From Alphaproteobacteria bacterium (GTDB lineage: Bacteria > Pseudomonadota > Alphaproteobacteria > Reyranellales > Reyranellaceae), in NCBI GenBank assembly GCA_016870115.1, contig VGCH01000024.1, positions 1 to 45,843 of the forward strand: 45,843 bases of DNA. The letters run 5' to 3'. How positions within the stretch are numbered: position 1 is the stretch's first letter; every line of letters begins with the position of its first letter. The translations under genes and the position numbers were made by a program. The notes under the pieces were generated by a model, which was not told the origin of the DNA, did not search any database, and saw only the letters and a program-made list of their open reading frames with translations. This document shows positions 1-7,844 of this stretch, in pieces.

Positions 1-46
1 TGGCCTTGAAGTAGCTGATCGGCTTGATGCGGGAGGCGCTGGGCAT
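1..46 (-). CDS. Phd/YefM-type antitoxin, N-terminus only (gene runs off the window)
   Basis: An ATG at 46-44 on the minus strand opens a frame that stays open to the window edge. The 15 visible residues begin MPSASRIKPISYFKA. The 'RIKPISYxKA' opening is typical of Phd/YefM antitoxins, whose N-terminus forms the DNA-binding fold. Antitoxins of this family repress their own promoter and neutralise a RelE/Doc-type toxin, which would normally lie just downstream, outside this window. The gene is divergent from the amidase at 111, with 64 bp between the starts, and the tandem 11-bp repeat lies in that gap. Only 15 residues are visible, so the family call rests on motif memory. Confidence 0.55.
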   Translation of the reverse strand, partial: MPSASRIKPISYFKA

Positions 47-65
47 GGTAATGGTTTCCCTAAGA

Positions 66-92
66 GTCCCAATTTAGTCCCAATTCGGTCCA
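66..92. repeat. 11-bp tandem direct repeat in divergent promoter
   Basis: GTCCCAATTTA (66-76) is followed directly by GTCCCAATTCG (77-87) and then a third start, GTCC (88-91). The 11-bp period is about one helical turn. The repeat sits between the antitoxin-like start at 46 and the amidase start at 111, so it could be an operator for the antitoxin or another regulator. That function is inferred from position only. Confidence 0.45.
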
Positions 93-110
93 ACGACAAT
101 CGGAGCCGCC

Positions 111-1352
111 ATGTCCGCCCGCCAGCGCCCCAACCTCGCCATCGACCGCGACCGGCTCTGGGCCAGCCTGATGCAAATGGCCGAGATCGGTGCCACGCCC
201 AAAGGAGGCGTCTGCCGCATCGCTCTCACCGACCTCGATCGCCAGGGCCGCGATCTGTTCGTGCGCTGGGCGCGCGAAGCCGGCTGCTCCATCCGCGTCG
301 ATCGCGTCGGCAACATCTTTGCCCGTCGCGAGGGCCGCGATCCGGCCCGTGCGCCGGTGATGACCGGCAGCCATCTCGATACCCAGCCGACCGGCGGCAA
401 GTTCGACGGTGCCTACGGGGTGATGGCCGGGCTCGAGGTGGTGCGGGCGCTGAACGACGCGCAGTACGTCACCGAGGCGCCGATCGAGGTCGCGGTCTGG
501 ACCAACGAGGAGGGTTGTCGCTTCGCGCCGGCCATGGTCGCGTCGGGCGTGTTCGGCGGCGCCTTCGATCTCGACTATGCATTGTCGCGCACTGACCGCG
601 AGGGCGTGCGCTTCGGCGACGCGCTGGCGGCCATCGGTTATGCCGGGGCGGAGCCGGTGGGGGGCCGGCCGGTCGCGGCGTTCTTCGAGGCACATATCGA
701 GCAGGGCCCCATTCTGGAGCGCCGCCAGCAGACCATCGGCGTGGTGACGGCGGCGCAAGGCCAGCGCTGGTACGAGATCGTCTGGACCGGGATGGAAAGC
801 CATGCCGGCACCACCCCGATGGAGGGCCGGCGCGATGCGCTGGTCGGCGCGGCCGAACTCATCGTGGCGGCACGGCGGATCGGCGAGCGGCCGGATGGCC
901 GCGCCACGATCGGTGTGATCGAAAGCGCCCCGCAGGCGCGCAACACGATCCCCGGCCGTGTGTTCATGACTCTCGATTTCCGCCATCCCGACGATGCCGA
1001 GCTCACGCGCATGGACAAGGAGATGCGGGCGATCGCCGCGGACATCGCCGCCCGCCACCGCCTCGACCTCGCGATCGAGCAGATCTGGTACTTCCCGCCG
1101 ACGCCGTTCGATGCGGCCTGCGTTGGCGCGGTGCGGCGCGCCGCGGGGGACGCCGGGCTCGCGCACATGGACATCGTGAGCGGCGCCGGTCACGACGCCT
1201 GCTACGTGGCGCGGGTCGCGCCAACCGCGATGGTGTTCGTGCCGTGCAAGGACGGCGTCAGCCACAACGAGATCGAGGACGCGACCGCTGAAGATGTGGC
1301 TGCCGGCTGCCGTGTTCTTCTGCAGGCGATGGTCGATCGGGCAGACGCCTGA
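111..1352 (+). CDS. Zn-dependent hydantoinase/carbamoylase-family amidase (M20 fold)
   Basis: This 413-residue protein belongs to the amidase family of N-carbamoyl-L-amino-acid hydrolase, beta-ureidopropionase and allantoate amidohydrolase; these enzymes cleave C-N bonds of carbamoyl or ureido compounds in the cytoplasm using a two-metal centre. Visible metal-ligand candidates are H88 (GSHLD), D99 (FDGAYGV), E133/E134 (NEEG), H195 (EAHIEQGP) and H385 (GVSHNE). The family signature ESHAGTTPM is at 229-237 and GAGHDA at 358-363. Length is normal. The ATG at 111 has a GGAG element 6 bases upstream. The stop is one base before the BenE start, so the two are probably co-expressed. The exact substrate (carbamoyl amino acid, allantoate or another ureide) cannot be fixed from sequence alone. 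Confidence 0.88.
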   Translation: MSARQRPNLAIDRDRLWASLMQMAEIGATPKGGVCRIALTDLDRQGRDLFVRWAREAGCSIRVDRVGNIFARREGRDPARAPVMTGSHLDTQPTGGKFDGAYGVMAGLEVVRALNDAQYVTEAPIEVAVWTNEEGCRFAPAMVASGVFGGAFDLDYALSRTDREGVRFGDALAAIGYAGAEPVGGRPVAAFFEAHIEQGPILERRQQTIGVVTAAQGQRWYEIVWTGMESHAGTTPMEGRRDALVGAAELIVAARRIGERPDGRATIGVIESAPQARNTIPGRVFMTLDFRHPDDAELTRMDKEMRAIAADIAARHRLDLAIEQIWYFPPTPFDAACVGAVRRAAGDAGLAHMDIVSGAGHDACYVARVAPTAMVFVPCKDGVSHNEIEDATAEDVAAGCRVLLQAMVDRADA

Positions 1353-1353
1353 C

Positions 1354-2499
1354 GTGCCGCTCTCACTCTTCACCCAGCCGCTGATCGCGGCGATCGCGGG
1401 CTTTGGCGGCACGCTCGCCATTGTGCTGGCCGCCGCCGCGGCCATGGGCGCCGACGCGGCGCAGACCGCCTCCTGGGTGGCTGCGATCTCGCTGTTCAAG
1501 GCGCTGTCGGGAGCGTGGCTGAGCTGGCGCTATCGCATGCCGTTCGTCTGCGCCTGGTCGACGCCGGGGGCGGCATTGCTGGCCGCGTCGGCGGCGCCAG
1601 CCGGGTTCGAGGTCGCGGTTGGCGCCTTCGTGGTCACCGCCGGCCTGATCCTGCTCACGGCGGCAATCGCGCCCCTCGCCCGGCTGATCGAGCGGCTGCC
1701 CGCGTCGATCGCCTCGGCGATGCTGGCGGGCATCCTGCTGCGACTGGTGGCCGGCATGGTCGAGCATCTGCCGCGTGCGCCGGCGTTGGTGCTGTCGATG
1801 ATCGCGGCGTTCCTGGTCGTCCGCCTCTTCTGGCCCACGCTCGCGAGTTTGGTCGCGCTGGCTCTGGGCGCCGCCATCGCGTTTGCCGCCGGCGGCGTTG
1901 GATCGGTCCCGGCGGTGCAGCTTTCGACTTTGGTGTGGGTCCGACCGTCCTTCGATCTCGCCGCGCTGCTGGGCCTCGCGCTGCCGCTCTATCTCGTCAC
2001 CATGGCCTCACAGAACCTGCCGGGGTTCGCGGTGTTGCGCGCGTCGGGCTACGCGCCGCCCGTGACGCCCGCGCTGGCCGCGACCGGCCTCGCCTCGCTC
2101 GCCTCCGCGTTCTTCGGTGCCCACACCAGCAATCTCGCGGCGATCTCGGCCGCGCTCTGCACTGGTCCGGATACCCATCCCGATCCGGCGCGGCGCTGGC
2201 TGGCTGGTCTGGTCTACGCCTTCTACTGGTTGCTGATCGCGGCCTTCGGCGCGTCTCTGGTCGGCTTCTTCCTCGCACTACCGCCGGCGCTGCTCGCGAC
2301 CGTGGCCGGACTGGCGCTGTTGGGCTCGCTCGCGGGGGCGCTTAGCGCCTCGATGGCAGCCGAGCCGGAGCGGCTGGCTGCCGCGGCGACGGTCGCTGTC
2401 ACGGTTTCGGGCGTCACCGTGCTCGGCATCGGTTCCGCCTTCTGGGGCCTCGCCGCAGGGCTGATCGTGCTGGGCGCCGACCGGCTCGTCAGGCGCTAG
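1354..2499 (+). CDS. benE: BenE family benzoate/H+ symporter-type transporter
   Basis: A strongly hydrophobic 381-residue protein with about 11-12 predicted membrane segments. The stretch GFGGTLAIV, then QTASWVAAISLF and the 'WLSWRYRMPFVCAWSTPGAAL' region (broken by one residue from the classical form), is diagnostic for the BenE family, known as benzoate:proton symporters in the inner membrane. I chose the GTG at 1354, one base after the amidase stop (1352), because family homology starts right there (VPLSLFTQPL); an ATG at 1294 in the same frame would add 20 non-family residues inside the amidase gene. Coupling to an amidase leaves open a ureide-type substrate, but the box operon in this window favours benzoate. 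Confidence 0.85.
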   Translation: MPLSLFTQPLIAAIAGFGGTLAIVLAAAAAMGADAAQTASWVAAISLFKALSGAWLSWRYRMPFVCAWSTPGAALLAASAAPAGFEVAVGAFVVTAGLILLTAAIAPLARLIERLPASIASAMLAGILLRLVAGMVEHLPRAPALVLSMIAAFLVVRLFWPTLASLVALALGAAIAFAAGGVGSVPAVQLSTLVWVRPSFDLAALLGLALPLYLVTMASQNLPGFAVLRASGYAPPVTPALAATGLASLASAFFGAHTSNLAAISAALCTGPDTHPDPARRWLAGLVYAFYWLLIAAFGASLVGFFLALPPALLATVAGLALLGSLAGALSASMAAEPERLAAAATVAVTVSGVTVLGIGSAFWGLAAGLIVLGADRLVRR

Positions 2500-2559
2500 A
2501 GCGGAATGGGCTCGGTGTGTCGCAGAAGGCACGATGATTTCGGTTGACCTCAACTGAGC

Positions 2560-3108
2560 TCAGGGTGCTGTAGGGAATCGCGCGGCATAAGGCTCGAGTG
2601 GCAGGTCAAGGGCGCGGCAGAAGAACGAGATCGTGTGGTAGTAGCCGGCGAGCGCGACGATCTCGAGGATCTGCGCCTCGTCGAAGTGCCCCGCAAGGGC
2701 CGCCCAGGTCGCGGGCGTAAGGGTACGGTGATCGACCAGATCGTCGACCGCGGCGATCAGGGACCTCTCTTCGGCGCGCCAGCAGTCGGCGTCGGCGGAC
2801 TCGTGCACCGTCGCGTGGATCTGCCGGGCATCGAGACCGGCTTTCGCTCCGAACAAGGCTATATGCACGCCCCATTCATACTCGGCGCCCAGTCGCGCCG
2901 TCGTTCGGTCGATCACGATCTCGCGGTCGCGAAGGTCGAGCGCACCCTGATCCAGCAGGCCGCCCGCGAAAATCCGGGTGAAGATGCGGGGATTGCGCGC
3001 CAGCGCGGTGAACAAGATCAGCGGCTCCATGCCCGGCGGCATGATGCGCTGCAACGTGGCGGCGATCTCGGGCGGGTGCGGCGGTCTTGCGGGCTCGATG
3101 CGCGGCAT
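2560..3108 (-). CDS. Carboxymuconolactone decarboxylase (CMD/AhpD-like) family protein
   Basis: A 182-residue all-alpha protein of the CMD superfamily. The central segment DREIVIDRTTARLGAEYEW followed by GVH (residues ~62-84) matches the CMD core pattern, and the C-terminal helix EIVALAGYYHTISFFCRAL is also typical. The AhpD-type redox CxxC pair is absent, so a peroxidase-partner role is unlikely; members of this subgroup are mostly uncharacterised, some acting as gamma-carboxymuconolactone decarboxylases. The ATG at 3108 has GGAG 7 bases upstream. The gene is divergent from an HxlR-type regulator, and the two operator-like repeats lie immediately upstream of its start, so the regulator probably controls this gene. 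Substrate unknown. Confidence 0.8.
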   Translation of the reverse strand: MPRIEPARPPHPPEIAATLQRIMPPGMEPLILFTALARNPRIFTRIFAGGLLDQGALDLRDREIVIDRTTARLGAEYEWGVHIALFGAKAGLDARQIHATVHESADADCWRAEERSLIAAVDDLVDHRTLTPATWAALAGHFDEAQILEIVALAGYYHTISFFCRALDLPLEPYAARFPTAP

Positions 3109-3122
3109 GTTTTCTCCAGTGC

Positions 3123-3139
3123 GCTACAATTTATGTAGC
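3123..3139. promoter_or_regulatory. Operator-like inverted repeat 1 (HxlR candidate site)
   Basis: GCTACA-ATTTA-TGTAGC is a perfect 6-bp inverted repeat with a 5-base AT-rich spacer, 15 bases upstream of the CMD-family start. Its GCTAC...ATGTAG core is repeated 38 bp away (3161-3177). The position in the gap between an HxlR regulator and its divergent neighbour is where HxlR proteins usually bind. Confidence 0.6.
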
Positions 3140-3160
3140 ATACTGGCGACTCTTTCCGGT

Positions 3161-3177
3161 GCTACGGAAAATGTAGT
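3161..3177. promoter_or_regulatory. Operator-like inverted repeat 2 (HxlR candidate site)
   Basis: GCTAC-GGAAAAT-GTAGT is a second, slightly degenerate copy of the palindrome at 3123-3139 in the same orientation, 32 bases upstream of the HxlR start. The two copies share GCTAC, ATGTAG and a trailing A. Centre-to-centre spacing is 38 bp, somewhat under four helical turns. Function is inferred. Confidence 0.55.
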
Positions 3178-3208
3178 AACATCCGGACATGTTGCGTGAG
3201 CTTCCGCG

Positions 3209-3520
3209 ATGACGCGCGTTCGGGGGTCAAGGTCCGGACGCCCGATCATGCGTCTGCTGGATCTGCTGGGACGACGCTGGGCACTCCGCATCGTCTGGGA
3301 GCTGCGCGAACATCCCCGGCGGTTTCGCGAACTGCAGGACGCGATCAAAGCGAGCCCGACGACCGTCAATGCCCGACTGGCTGAACTCCGCGCGGCGCGG
3401 CTGATCCAACTCGACCCGGCGTCGGGCTACCGCCTTACGGTGGAAGGCCGCGAACTATTGCGGCTGTTTCTGCCGTTGCATGTCTGGTCGGAGAAGTGGG
3501 CGAAGAAGTTGCCTACCTGA
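3209..3520 (+). CDS. HxlR-family winged-helix transcriptional regulator
   Basis: A 103-residue single-domain protein. 'RPIMRLLDLLGRRWALRIVWEL' (the first 20 residues of this run start at residue 11) followed by RRFRELQDAI and SPTTVNARLAELRAARLI gives the MarR-like winged helix of HxlR proteins, which usually sense metabolites or redox stress as dimers. The N-terminal cysteine used by redox-sensing HxlR members is missing; there is no Cys at all. It is divergent from the CMD-family gene and the shared region has two matching palindromes. Its TGA overlaps the TAG of the cytochrome gene on the other strand (3513-3520). An upstream ATG at 3189 hits a stop after seven codons, so the ATG at 3209 is the likely start. 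Confidence 0.85.
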   Translation: MTRVRGSRSGRPIMRLLDLLGRRWALRIVWELREHPRRFRELQDAIKASPTTVNARLAELRAARLIQLDPASGYRLTVEGRELLRLFLPLHVWSEKWAKKLPT

Positions 3521-3926
3521 GGAAGGGGTTGTCGCCGCCTCGGCTGCGCCGGCGGGGTGGGAATTGCTCCGCGAGATAGTCGAGAATCTCGGCACGTTCC
3601 TCCGGTTTGGTGGGGGGCATGCGGTGGCGTTCGATCATCAGATCGAACGAGGCCTCCCAGAGTTCGCGTGACATGCCCTGGGCCTTGATGATCGCCACGC
3701 CGTGGCACGCCGCGCAGGCATAGAAGGTCGTGTCGCGGCCCTTGCCGTCGGGCAGGTCCTCCACCGTATCGCTGTGCGGCGGCGGCACCGCGGGCGGCGG
3801 TGCTGCGGCCGGAGGCGCTGGCGGCGTCCAGACATAGCGATCGCGACGCAGTTCACCCGCGCGATCCGCCGCCAGCAGCAGGAAGAAGGCCGTCAGACAG
3901 ATCGTGACGACCCAGCCGATATTCAT
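3513..3926 (-). CDS. sorB: Membrane-anchored monohaem cytochrome c, SorB-like
   Basis: A 137-residue protein with one N-terminal hydrophobic segment (residues ~3-20, either an anchor or an uncleaved signal), a Pro/Ala-rich linker (34-50) and a c-type haem site C71-A-A-C74-H75. M103 in the sequence HRMPP is a plausible axial ligand. It lies 4 bases downstream of the SorA-like molybdenum enzyme and in the same direction, as in sulfite:cytochrome c oxidoreductases, where the cytochrome takes electrons from the molybdenum subunit in the periplasm. It is longer than the compact SorB of Starkeya because of the linker and anchor, so it may tether the enzyme to the membrane. The last 14 residues are Arg/Gly-rich. 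Confidence 0.78.
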   Translation of the reverse strand: MNIGWVVTICLTAFFLLLAADRAGELRRDRYVWTPPAPPAAAPPPAVPPPHSDTVEDLPDGKGRDTTFYACAACHGVAIIKAQGMSRELWEASFDLMIERHRMPPTKPEERAEILDYLAEQFPPRRRSRGGDNPFLR

Positions 3927-3930
3927 GGTG

Positions 3931-5178
3931 TCAGGCCTGCGCCAGCACCCGGATGCGGTTCACGGGATTGCCGTTGTAGCCTTGCGGGTTCCAGTTGCCG
4001 GCGACGAAGGGCTGCGTGACACCGGCGCTGTCGGTCGCCTTGCACCAGACCTCGTAGTAGCCGGCGGCGGGCAGGTCGACGCTGGCGGTGAAGCGTTGCC
4101 AGGCATACTTGTTGGGCGGCGGCGCGACGGTCGCGGCCTTCCAGGTGACGCCGAAATCGACCGAGATATCGACCGACTTGATCTCCGTCTCACCAGCCCA
4201 CGCATGGCCGCGCAGGTCGAGTTTGCGTTGCCCTGCCGGGAGACGCGTCCCGTCCGCGGGGAAGGTGACAATGGAGCGGACCGGCATCGCCTCGACAATG
4301 ACGGCGTCCTTTTCATCGCCACGGCTGCCCGGAACGATCGGCGCCCGCGGCACGCGGTAGGAGAAGCCCCCCATGCCGGGGCCATCATGCTCCTTGTCAC
4401 GCACCCAGATACGGGTCAGCCACTTGGCCGAGGCCGAGCCCGCCCAACCGGGCACGACCAGCCGAACCGGCCCGCCATGGATCAGTGGGATGTCCTGGCC
4501 ATTCATTTTGAGTGCGATCAGCGTATGCGGCTCCAGCGCCTTCGCGATCCGCACTCCGCGCGAGATCGACGGCCGGGTCGCGTCGCCGCTGAGGTGGGGG
4601 TCGGCGCCATAGTGGCCGGTGTAGACCGCGCTCGATTTCAGGCCGGCGGCCTTCAGCACGTCGGCGAGGCGAACGCCCGTCCACTCCGCGCAGCCCGCGC
4701 CGCCGTTGGTCCATTGGTTGCCGCGGGCCTCCGGTGAGAAGAACGCGCGACCGTTGCCACCGCATTCCAGCATCAGCTTCAGCGACACCTGCGGGAAGCG
4801 GCTCGCGAGCTCGCCCACCGTGATCTCCATCGGGCGCTCGACCTCGCCGTCGATCTTGACCTTCCACGCCTTGGGATCGCCGGTGATCTCCGGGACAAGG
4901 CCGTTGTTGCGGATGAAGAACTTGTCGGTCGGCGTGACCGGGTCGTCCATCAGATGCGCCGGCGCCTCGGCCACCAGCGGCTTGTCGCCCAGCACGATCA
5001 GCTCTTTTGACTTGCCGGGCATGTCGAGCGTCTTGGGCGCCGCCGGCGCGGCGGGAGCCGCCGGAGCCGGTGCGGTTTGCGCACGGGCGGCGCTCGGCAC
5101 AACCGCGGCAGCGGCGATGACGCCGGTGGCGGCAAGGATGTCGCGCCGCGAGGCGCGAGATTCGTTGTTGCGATCCAT
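3931..5178 (-). CDS. sorA: Periplasmic molybdopterin sulfite dehydrogenase, SorA-like
   Basis: A 415-residue enzyme of the sulfite oxidase family. The N-terminus has a Tat signal (SRRDIL at 10-15, hydrophobic core, cut near ARA-Q at 31-34) followed by an Ala/Pro linker. The molybdenum-cofactor domain spans roughly 60-290; C139 in LMLECGGNGR is the expected Mo-ligating cysteine. The C-terminal Mo-co dimerisation domain (about 300-410) contains the GxTxW-type element FGVTWK and ends with the canonical GYNGNPVNRIRV. Known members oxidise sulfite to sulfate and pass electrons to cytochrome c; the adjacent cytochrome fits. SoxC-type sulfane dehydrogenase is the alternative, but no sox genes are present. 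Its start lies 34 bases upstream (in the map, to the right) of nothing but the Pot permease stop at 5213, so read-through from the Pot operon is possible. Confidence 0.85.
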   Translation of the reverse strand: MDRNNESRASRRDILAATGVIAAAAVVPSAARAQTAPAPAAPAAPAAPKTLDMPGKSKELIVLGDKPLVAEAPAHLMDDPVTPTDKFFIRNNGLVPEITGDPKAWKVKIDGEVERPMEITVGELASRFPQVSLKLMLECGGNGRAFFSPEARGNQWTNGGAGCAEWTGVRLADVLKAAGLKSSAVYTGHYGADPHLSGDATRPSISRGVRIAKALEPHTLIALKMNGQDIPLIHGGPVRLVVPGWAGSASAKWLTRIWVRDKEHDGPGMGGFSYRVPRAPIVPGSRGDEKDAVIVEAMPVRSIVTFPADGTRLPAGQRKLDLRGHAWAGETEIKSVDISVDFGVTWKAATVAPPPNKYAWQRFTASVDLPAAGYYEVWCKATDSAGVTQPFVAGNWNPQGYNGNPVNRIRVLAQA

Positions 5179-5212
5179 GTCTTCCTCCCTGAGTGGCTTC
5201 TTTGCGTTGACC

Positions 5213-6028
5213 CTAGCGCGTTTCGGCCGTCCCGTCAGCCCGATGGCGGGTGAGCAGGCTCGCCACGATCAGGGCTGAGGCCGCGACCGCCATCACGATC
5301 GTGCCAAGCACGTTGATCTGCGGATCGAGGCCCAGCCGCACGCTTGAGTAGACCCGCATCGGCAAGGTCTGCGACTGCGGACCGGCGACGAATTGCGTCA
5401 GGATGAGATCGTCCAGCGACAGGGTGAAGGCCAGCAACCAGCCGGCGGCGACCGCCGGCCACAGGAGCGGCAGCGTCACGGTCCGGAAGGCGGTGAAGGG
5501 CGTCGCGCCGAGGTCCATCGCGGCTTCCTCAAGCGAGCGGTCGAACTCGGCCAGCCGGCTTTGCACGACGACGGCGACATAGGCCATGGCGAGTGTGGCG
5601 TGGGCGATGGCGATGGTGACCAGCCCGCGTCCCGGCCCGCCCAGCGCGCGCTCCAGTCCGACGAACAGCAGCAGCATCGAAATGCCCATCACGACTTCGG
5701 GCATGACCATCGGCGCGATCGTCGCGGTGGCGAACGCGGTGCGACCGGGGAAGGGGCGGGCGCGGGCGAGTACCCAGCCGGCCGCGAGTCCCAGCAAGCT
5801 CGCCGCGCTGGCCGCGAGCGCGCCGATCGCCAGCGAGAGCCAGGCCGCTCCCAGAAGGGTCTCGTTCGCCCATAGCGCCGTCCACCACCGTGTGGAGAAG
5901 CCGGCCCACACCGTCACCAGTCGTGACTCGTTGAAGGAATAGACCGCGACAAGCAGGATCGGCAGATAGAGGAAGGCGTAGCCGAAGACCAGAACCGTCG
6001 CGGCAAGACGCAGGCCACCGCCGCTCAT
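5213..6028 (-). CDS. potC: Pot-type ABC transporter permease (PotC/PotI-like)
   Basis: A 271-residue inner-membrane protein with about six membrane helices. The EAA loop (ATPase-coupling) reads EEAAMDLGATPFTAFRTVTLPLL, shown here in part: EEAAMDLGATPF. I chose the ATG at 6028, whose first bases overlap the TGA of the upstream permease as ATGA (6028-6025); a start further upstream in this frame would run into that gene. It forms the channel with the PotB-like protein, powered by the PotA-like ATPase. The final gene of the four-gene importer operon; a sulfite dehydrogenase gene follows 34 bases later in the same direction. Confidence 0.88.
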   Translation of the reverse strand: MSGGGLRLAATVLVFGYAFLYLPILLVAVYSFNESRLVTVWAGFSTRWWTALWANETLLGAAWLSLAIGALAASAASLLGLAAGWVLARARPFPGRTAFATATIAPMVMPEVVMGISMLLLFVGLERALGGPGRGLVTIAIAHATLAMAYVAVVVQSRLAEFDRSLEEAAMDLGATPFTAFRTVTLPLLWPAVAAGWLLAFTLSLDDLILTQFVAGPQSQTLPMRVYSSVRLGLDPQINVLGTIVMAVAASALIVASLLTRHRADGTAETR

Positions 6029-6855
6029 CGCAAACGCTCCGCGTGGTGGCGCTGGAACAGCGCGATCGGGACCGCCAGCAGCGCGAGCAGGCATACCGCC
6101 ACGGCCGACGCGAGCGGCCAGTCGGCATTGAGGAAGAACTCATCCCAGAGCACCTTGCCGATCATGGGCGTGCCTGTGCCGCCCAGCAGATCGGGGATCA
6201 CGAACTCGCCGACCGAGGGGATGAACACCAGTAGGCAACCCGCCACGATGCCCGGCTGCGAGAGCGGCAGGGTGATCGTCACGAATGCCGCCCAGGGCGC
6301 GGCGCCGAGGTCGGCGGCGGCTTCCAGCAGCGCGCGGTCCTGCCGTTCGAGGACGGCGTAGATCGGCAGCACCATGAACGGCAGATAGGCGTAGACGATG
6401 CCGAGATGGACGGCCCATTCGGTACCCAGGATGGTGCCCGGAGCACTCGCGAGCCCCAGCGTCTTCAGGAGATTGTTGAGAATGCCGTTGTCGGCGAGCA
6501 GCCCCATCCAGGCGTAGACGCGGATCAGGAACGAGGTCCAGAACGGCAGGATGACGAGCGCCAGTAGGAGCGGCTGACGGCGGCGCGGCGCCCGCGCGAT
6601 CGCAAGCGCCATGGGGTAGCCCAACAGGAGTGCGACCAGGGTCGAGGTCGCCGCGATGCGCAGCGAGGCGATCCAGGCGGCGAGATAGAGCGGATCGGAG
6701 AAGAGCAGCGCGTAGTTCTTCAGCGTCAAACTGAACGCCACGGGTGGTGCCCGATCGGCATCGGCCGTGGCAAAGGACATCGCCAGTACGATGCCGAAGG
6801 GGACAGCCAGAAACAGCGCCAGCCACAGGCCGGGAAGTGCCAGAACGCGGCGCAT
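6025..6855 (-). CDS. potB: Pot-type ABC transporter permease (PotB/PotH-like)
   Basis: A 276-residue permease with an N-terminal signal-anchor helix (LPGLWLALFLAVPFGIVLAM) and about six membrane segments. The stretch LPFWTSFLIRVYAWMGLL and the EAA loop LLEAAADLGAAPWAAFVTITL are characteristic of polyamine-type permeases. The ATG at 6855 overlaps the last base of the ATPase stop (TGATG), which decides the start. It pairs with the PotC-like permease as a heterodimer. Confidence 0.88.
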   Translation of the reverse strand: MRRVLALPGLWLALFLAVPFGIVLAMSFATADADRAPPVAFSLTLKNYALLFSDPLYLAAWIASLRIAATSTLVALLLGYPMALAIARAPRRRQPLLLALVILPFWTSFLIRVYAWMGLLADNGILNNLLKTLGLASAPGTILGTEWAVHLGIVYAYLPFMVLPIYAVLERQDRALLEAAADLGAAPWAAFVTITLPLSQPGIVAGCLLVFIPSVGEFVIPDLLGGTGTPMIGKVLWDEFFLNADWPLASAVAVCLLALLAVPIALFQRHHAERLR

Positions 6856-7844
6856 CAGGCGCTCACGCGATGCAGCGCGGCTGCATCCCAGGCGAGGAAC
6901 ACAGGCTCGCCGCGCGCCCAACCGGGCTCGGCGCTCGCGATCCGTAGCGCGACACCGGCATCCGTGCGGGCAACGAGCAGCGTGCGGTCGCCCTCGAAGG
7001 CGACGTCCTCGATGTGCGCGCCGACGGCGCCAGCGCCCGTCGCGACGCGCGAGATCGCGATGCGCTCGGGCCGCAGCACCAGCCAGCCTGGACGGCCGGC
7101 CGCATCGGCGGGCGCGGGCAGGAGATTGGCGTTGCCGAGAAAGATCGCGACGTGGCGCGTCGCCGGTCGGGCGTAGACGTCGCGCGGTGTCCCGACCTGC
7201 ATGAAGCCGCCGTCATGCATCACCGCCAGACGGTCGGCCATCGACATCGCTTCCTGCTGATCGTGAGTCACAATCAGGAAGGCGAGGCCAAGCTCGCGCT
7301 GCAGCCGCAGAAGCTCGGCCCGCGTCTCTTCGCGCAGCCGCGCATCGAGTGCCGACAGGGGCTCGTCGAGCAGCAGAAGCTTCGGCCGCTTGACCAGTGC
7401 GCGCGCAAGCGCCACCCGCTGCCGCTGGCCCCCGGAGAGCTGCGCCGGCTTGCGTGCGTCGAGCCCCTCCAGTCGCACCAGCGCCAACGCCTCCTCGGTA
7501 CGTCGCGCGAGTTCGGCGCCGGCCACACCCTCGCGCCTCAGCCCGTAGGCGACATTGTCGCGCACGCTCAGATGCGGAAAGAGCGCATGGTTCTGGAACA
7601 TCAGGTTGATCGGGCGGCGATGCGGGGGGCTATCGGCGAGATCGGCGCCGTCCAGAAGGATCTGCCCGCGATCGGGCCGCTCGAAGCCGGCCAGCATGCG
7701 CAACAACGTGGTCTTGCCGCAGCCCGAGCCCCCCAGCAGCGCGAAGACCTCGCCCCGCGCCACCTCGAACGAGACGTCGGCGACCGCGCGAACCGGGCCG
7801 AAGCTCTTCGCGACGCTCCGGACCTCGAGCAGCGCCCCGCTCAC
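6855..7844 (-). CDS. potA: Pot-type ABC transporter ATPase (PotA-like)
   Basis: A 329-residue ATPase: Walker A GGSGCGKTT at 38-46, Q-loop FQNHALFP, signature LSGGQRQRVALARAL, Walker B LLLLDEP, D-loop SALD and switch histidine in IVTHDQQEA, followed by a C-terminal TOBE regulatory domain (about 240-329). The start is a GTG at 7844 overlapping the receptor gene stop as GTGA; family homology (ALLEVRSVAKSF) begins directly after it. It energises import through the two permeases that follow. A standard, apparently intact family member. Confidence 0.9.
   Translation of the reverse strand: MSGALLEVRSVAKSFGPVRAVADVSFEVARGEVFALLGGSGCGKTTLLRMLAGFERPDRGQILLDGADLADSPPHRRPINLMFQNHALFPHLSVRDNVAYGLRREGVAGAELARRTEEALALVRLEGLDARKPAQLSGGQRQRVALARALVKRPKLLLLDEPLSALDARLREETRAELLRLQRELGLAFLIVTHDQQEAMSMADRLAVMHDGGFMQVGTPRDVYARPATRHVAIFLGNANLLPAPADAAGRPGWLVLRPERIAISRVATGAGAVGAHIEDVAFEGDRTLLVARTDAGVALRIASAEPGWARGEPVFLAWDAAALHRVSA

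Noticed and set aside
1294-1353. ATG at 1294 as the start of the BenE-type transporter
   Set aside because: It would add 20 residues (MWLPAAVFFCRR...) that are a frame-shifted reading of the amidase C-terminus; the GTG at 1354 fits the family start.
60-1499. A 479-codon minus-strand frame opposite the amidase
   Set aside because: A shadow of the amidase reading frame with no family similarity.
2543-2574. A MerR/SoxR-like promoter (TTGACC, dyad TCAACTGAGCTCAG, then TGTAGG)
   Set aside because: It overlaps the 3' end of the CMD-family gene, points into antisense sequence and its dyad is imperfect; no gene would be driven by it.
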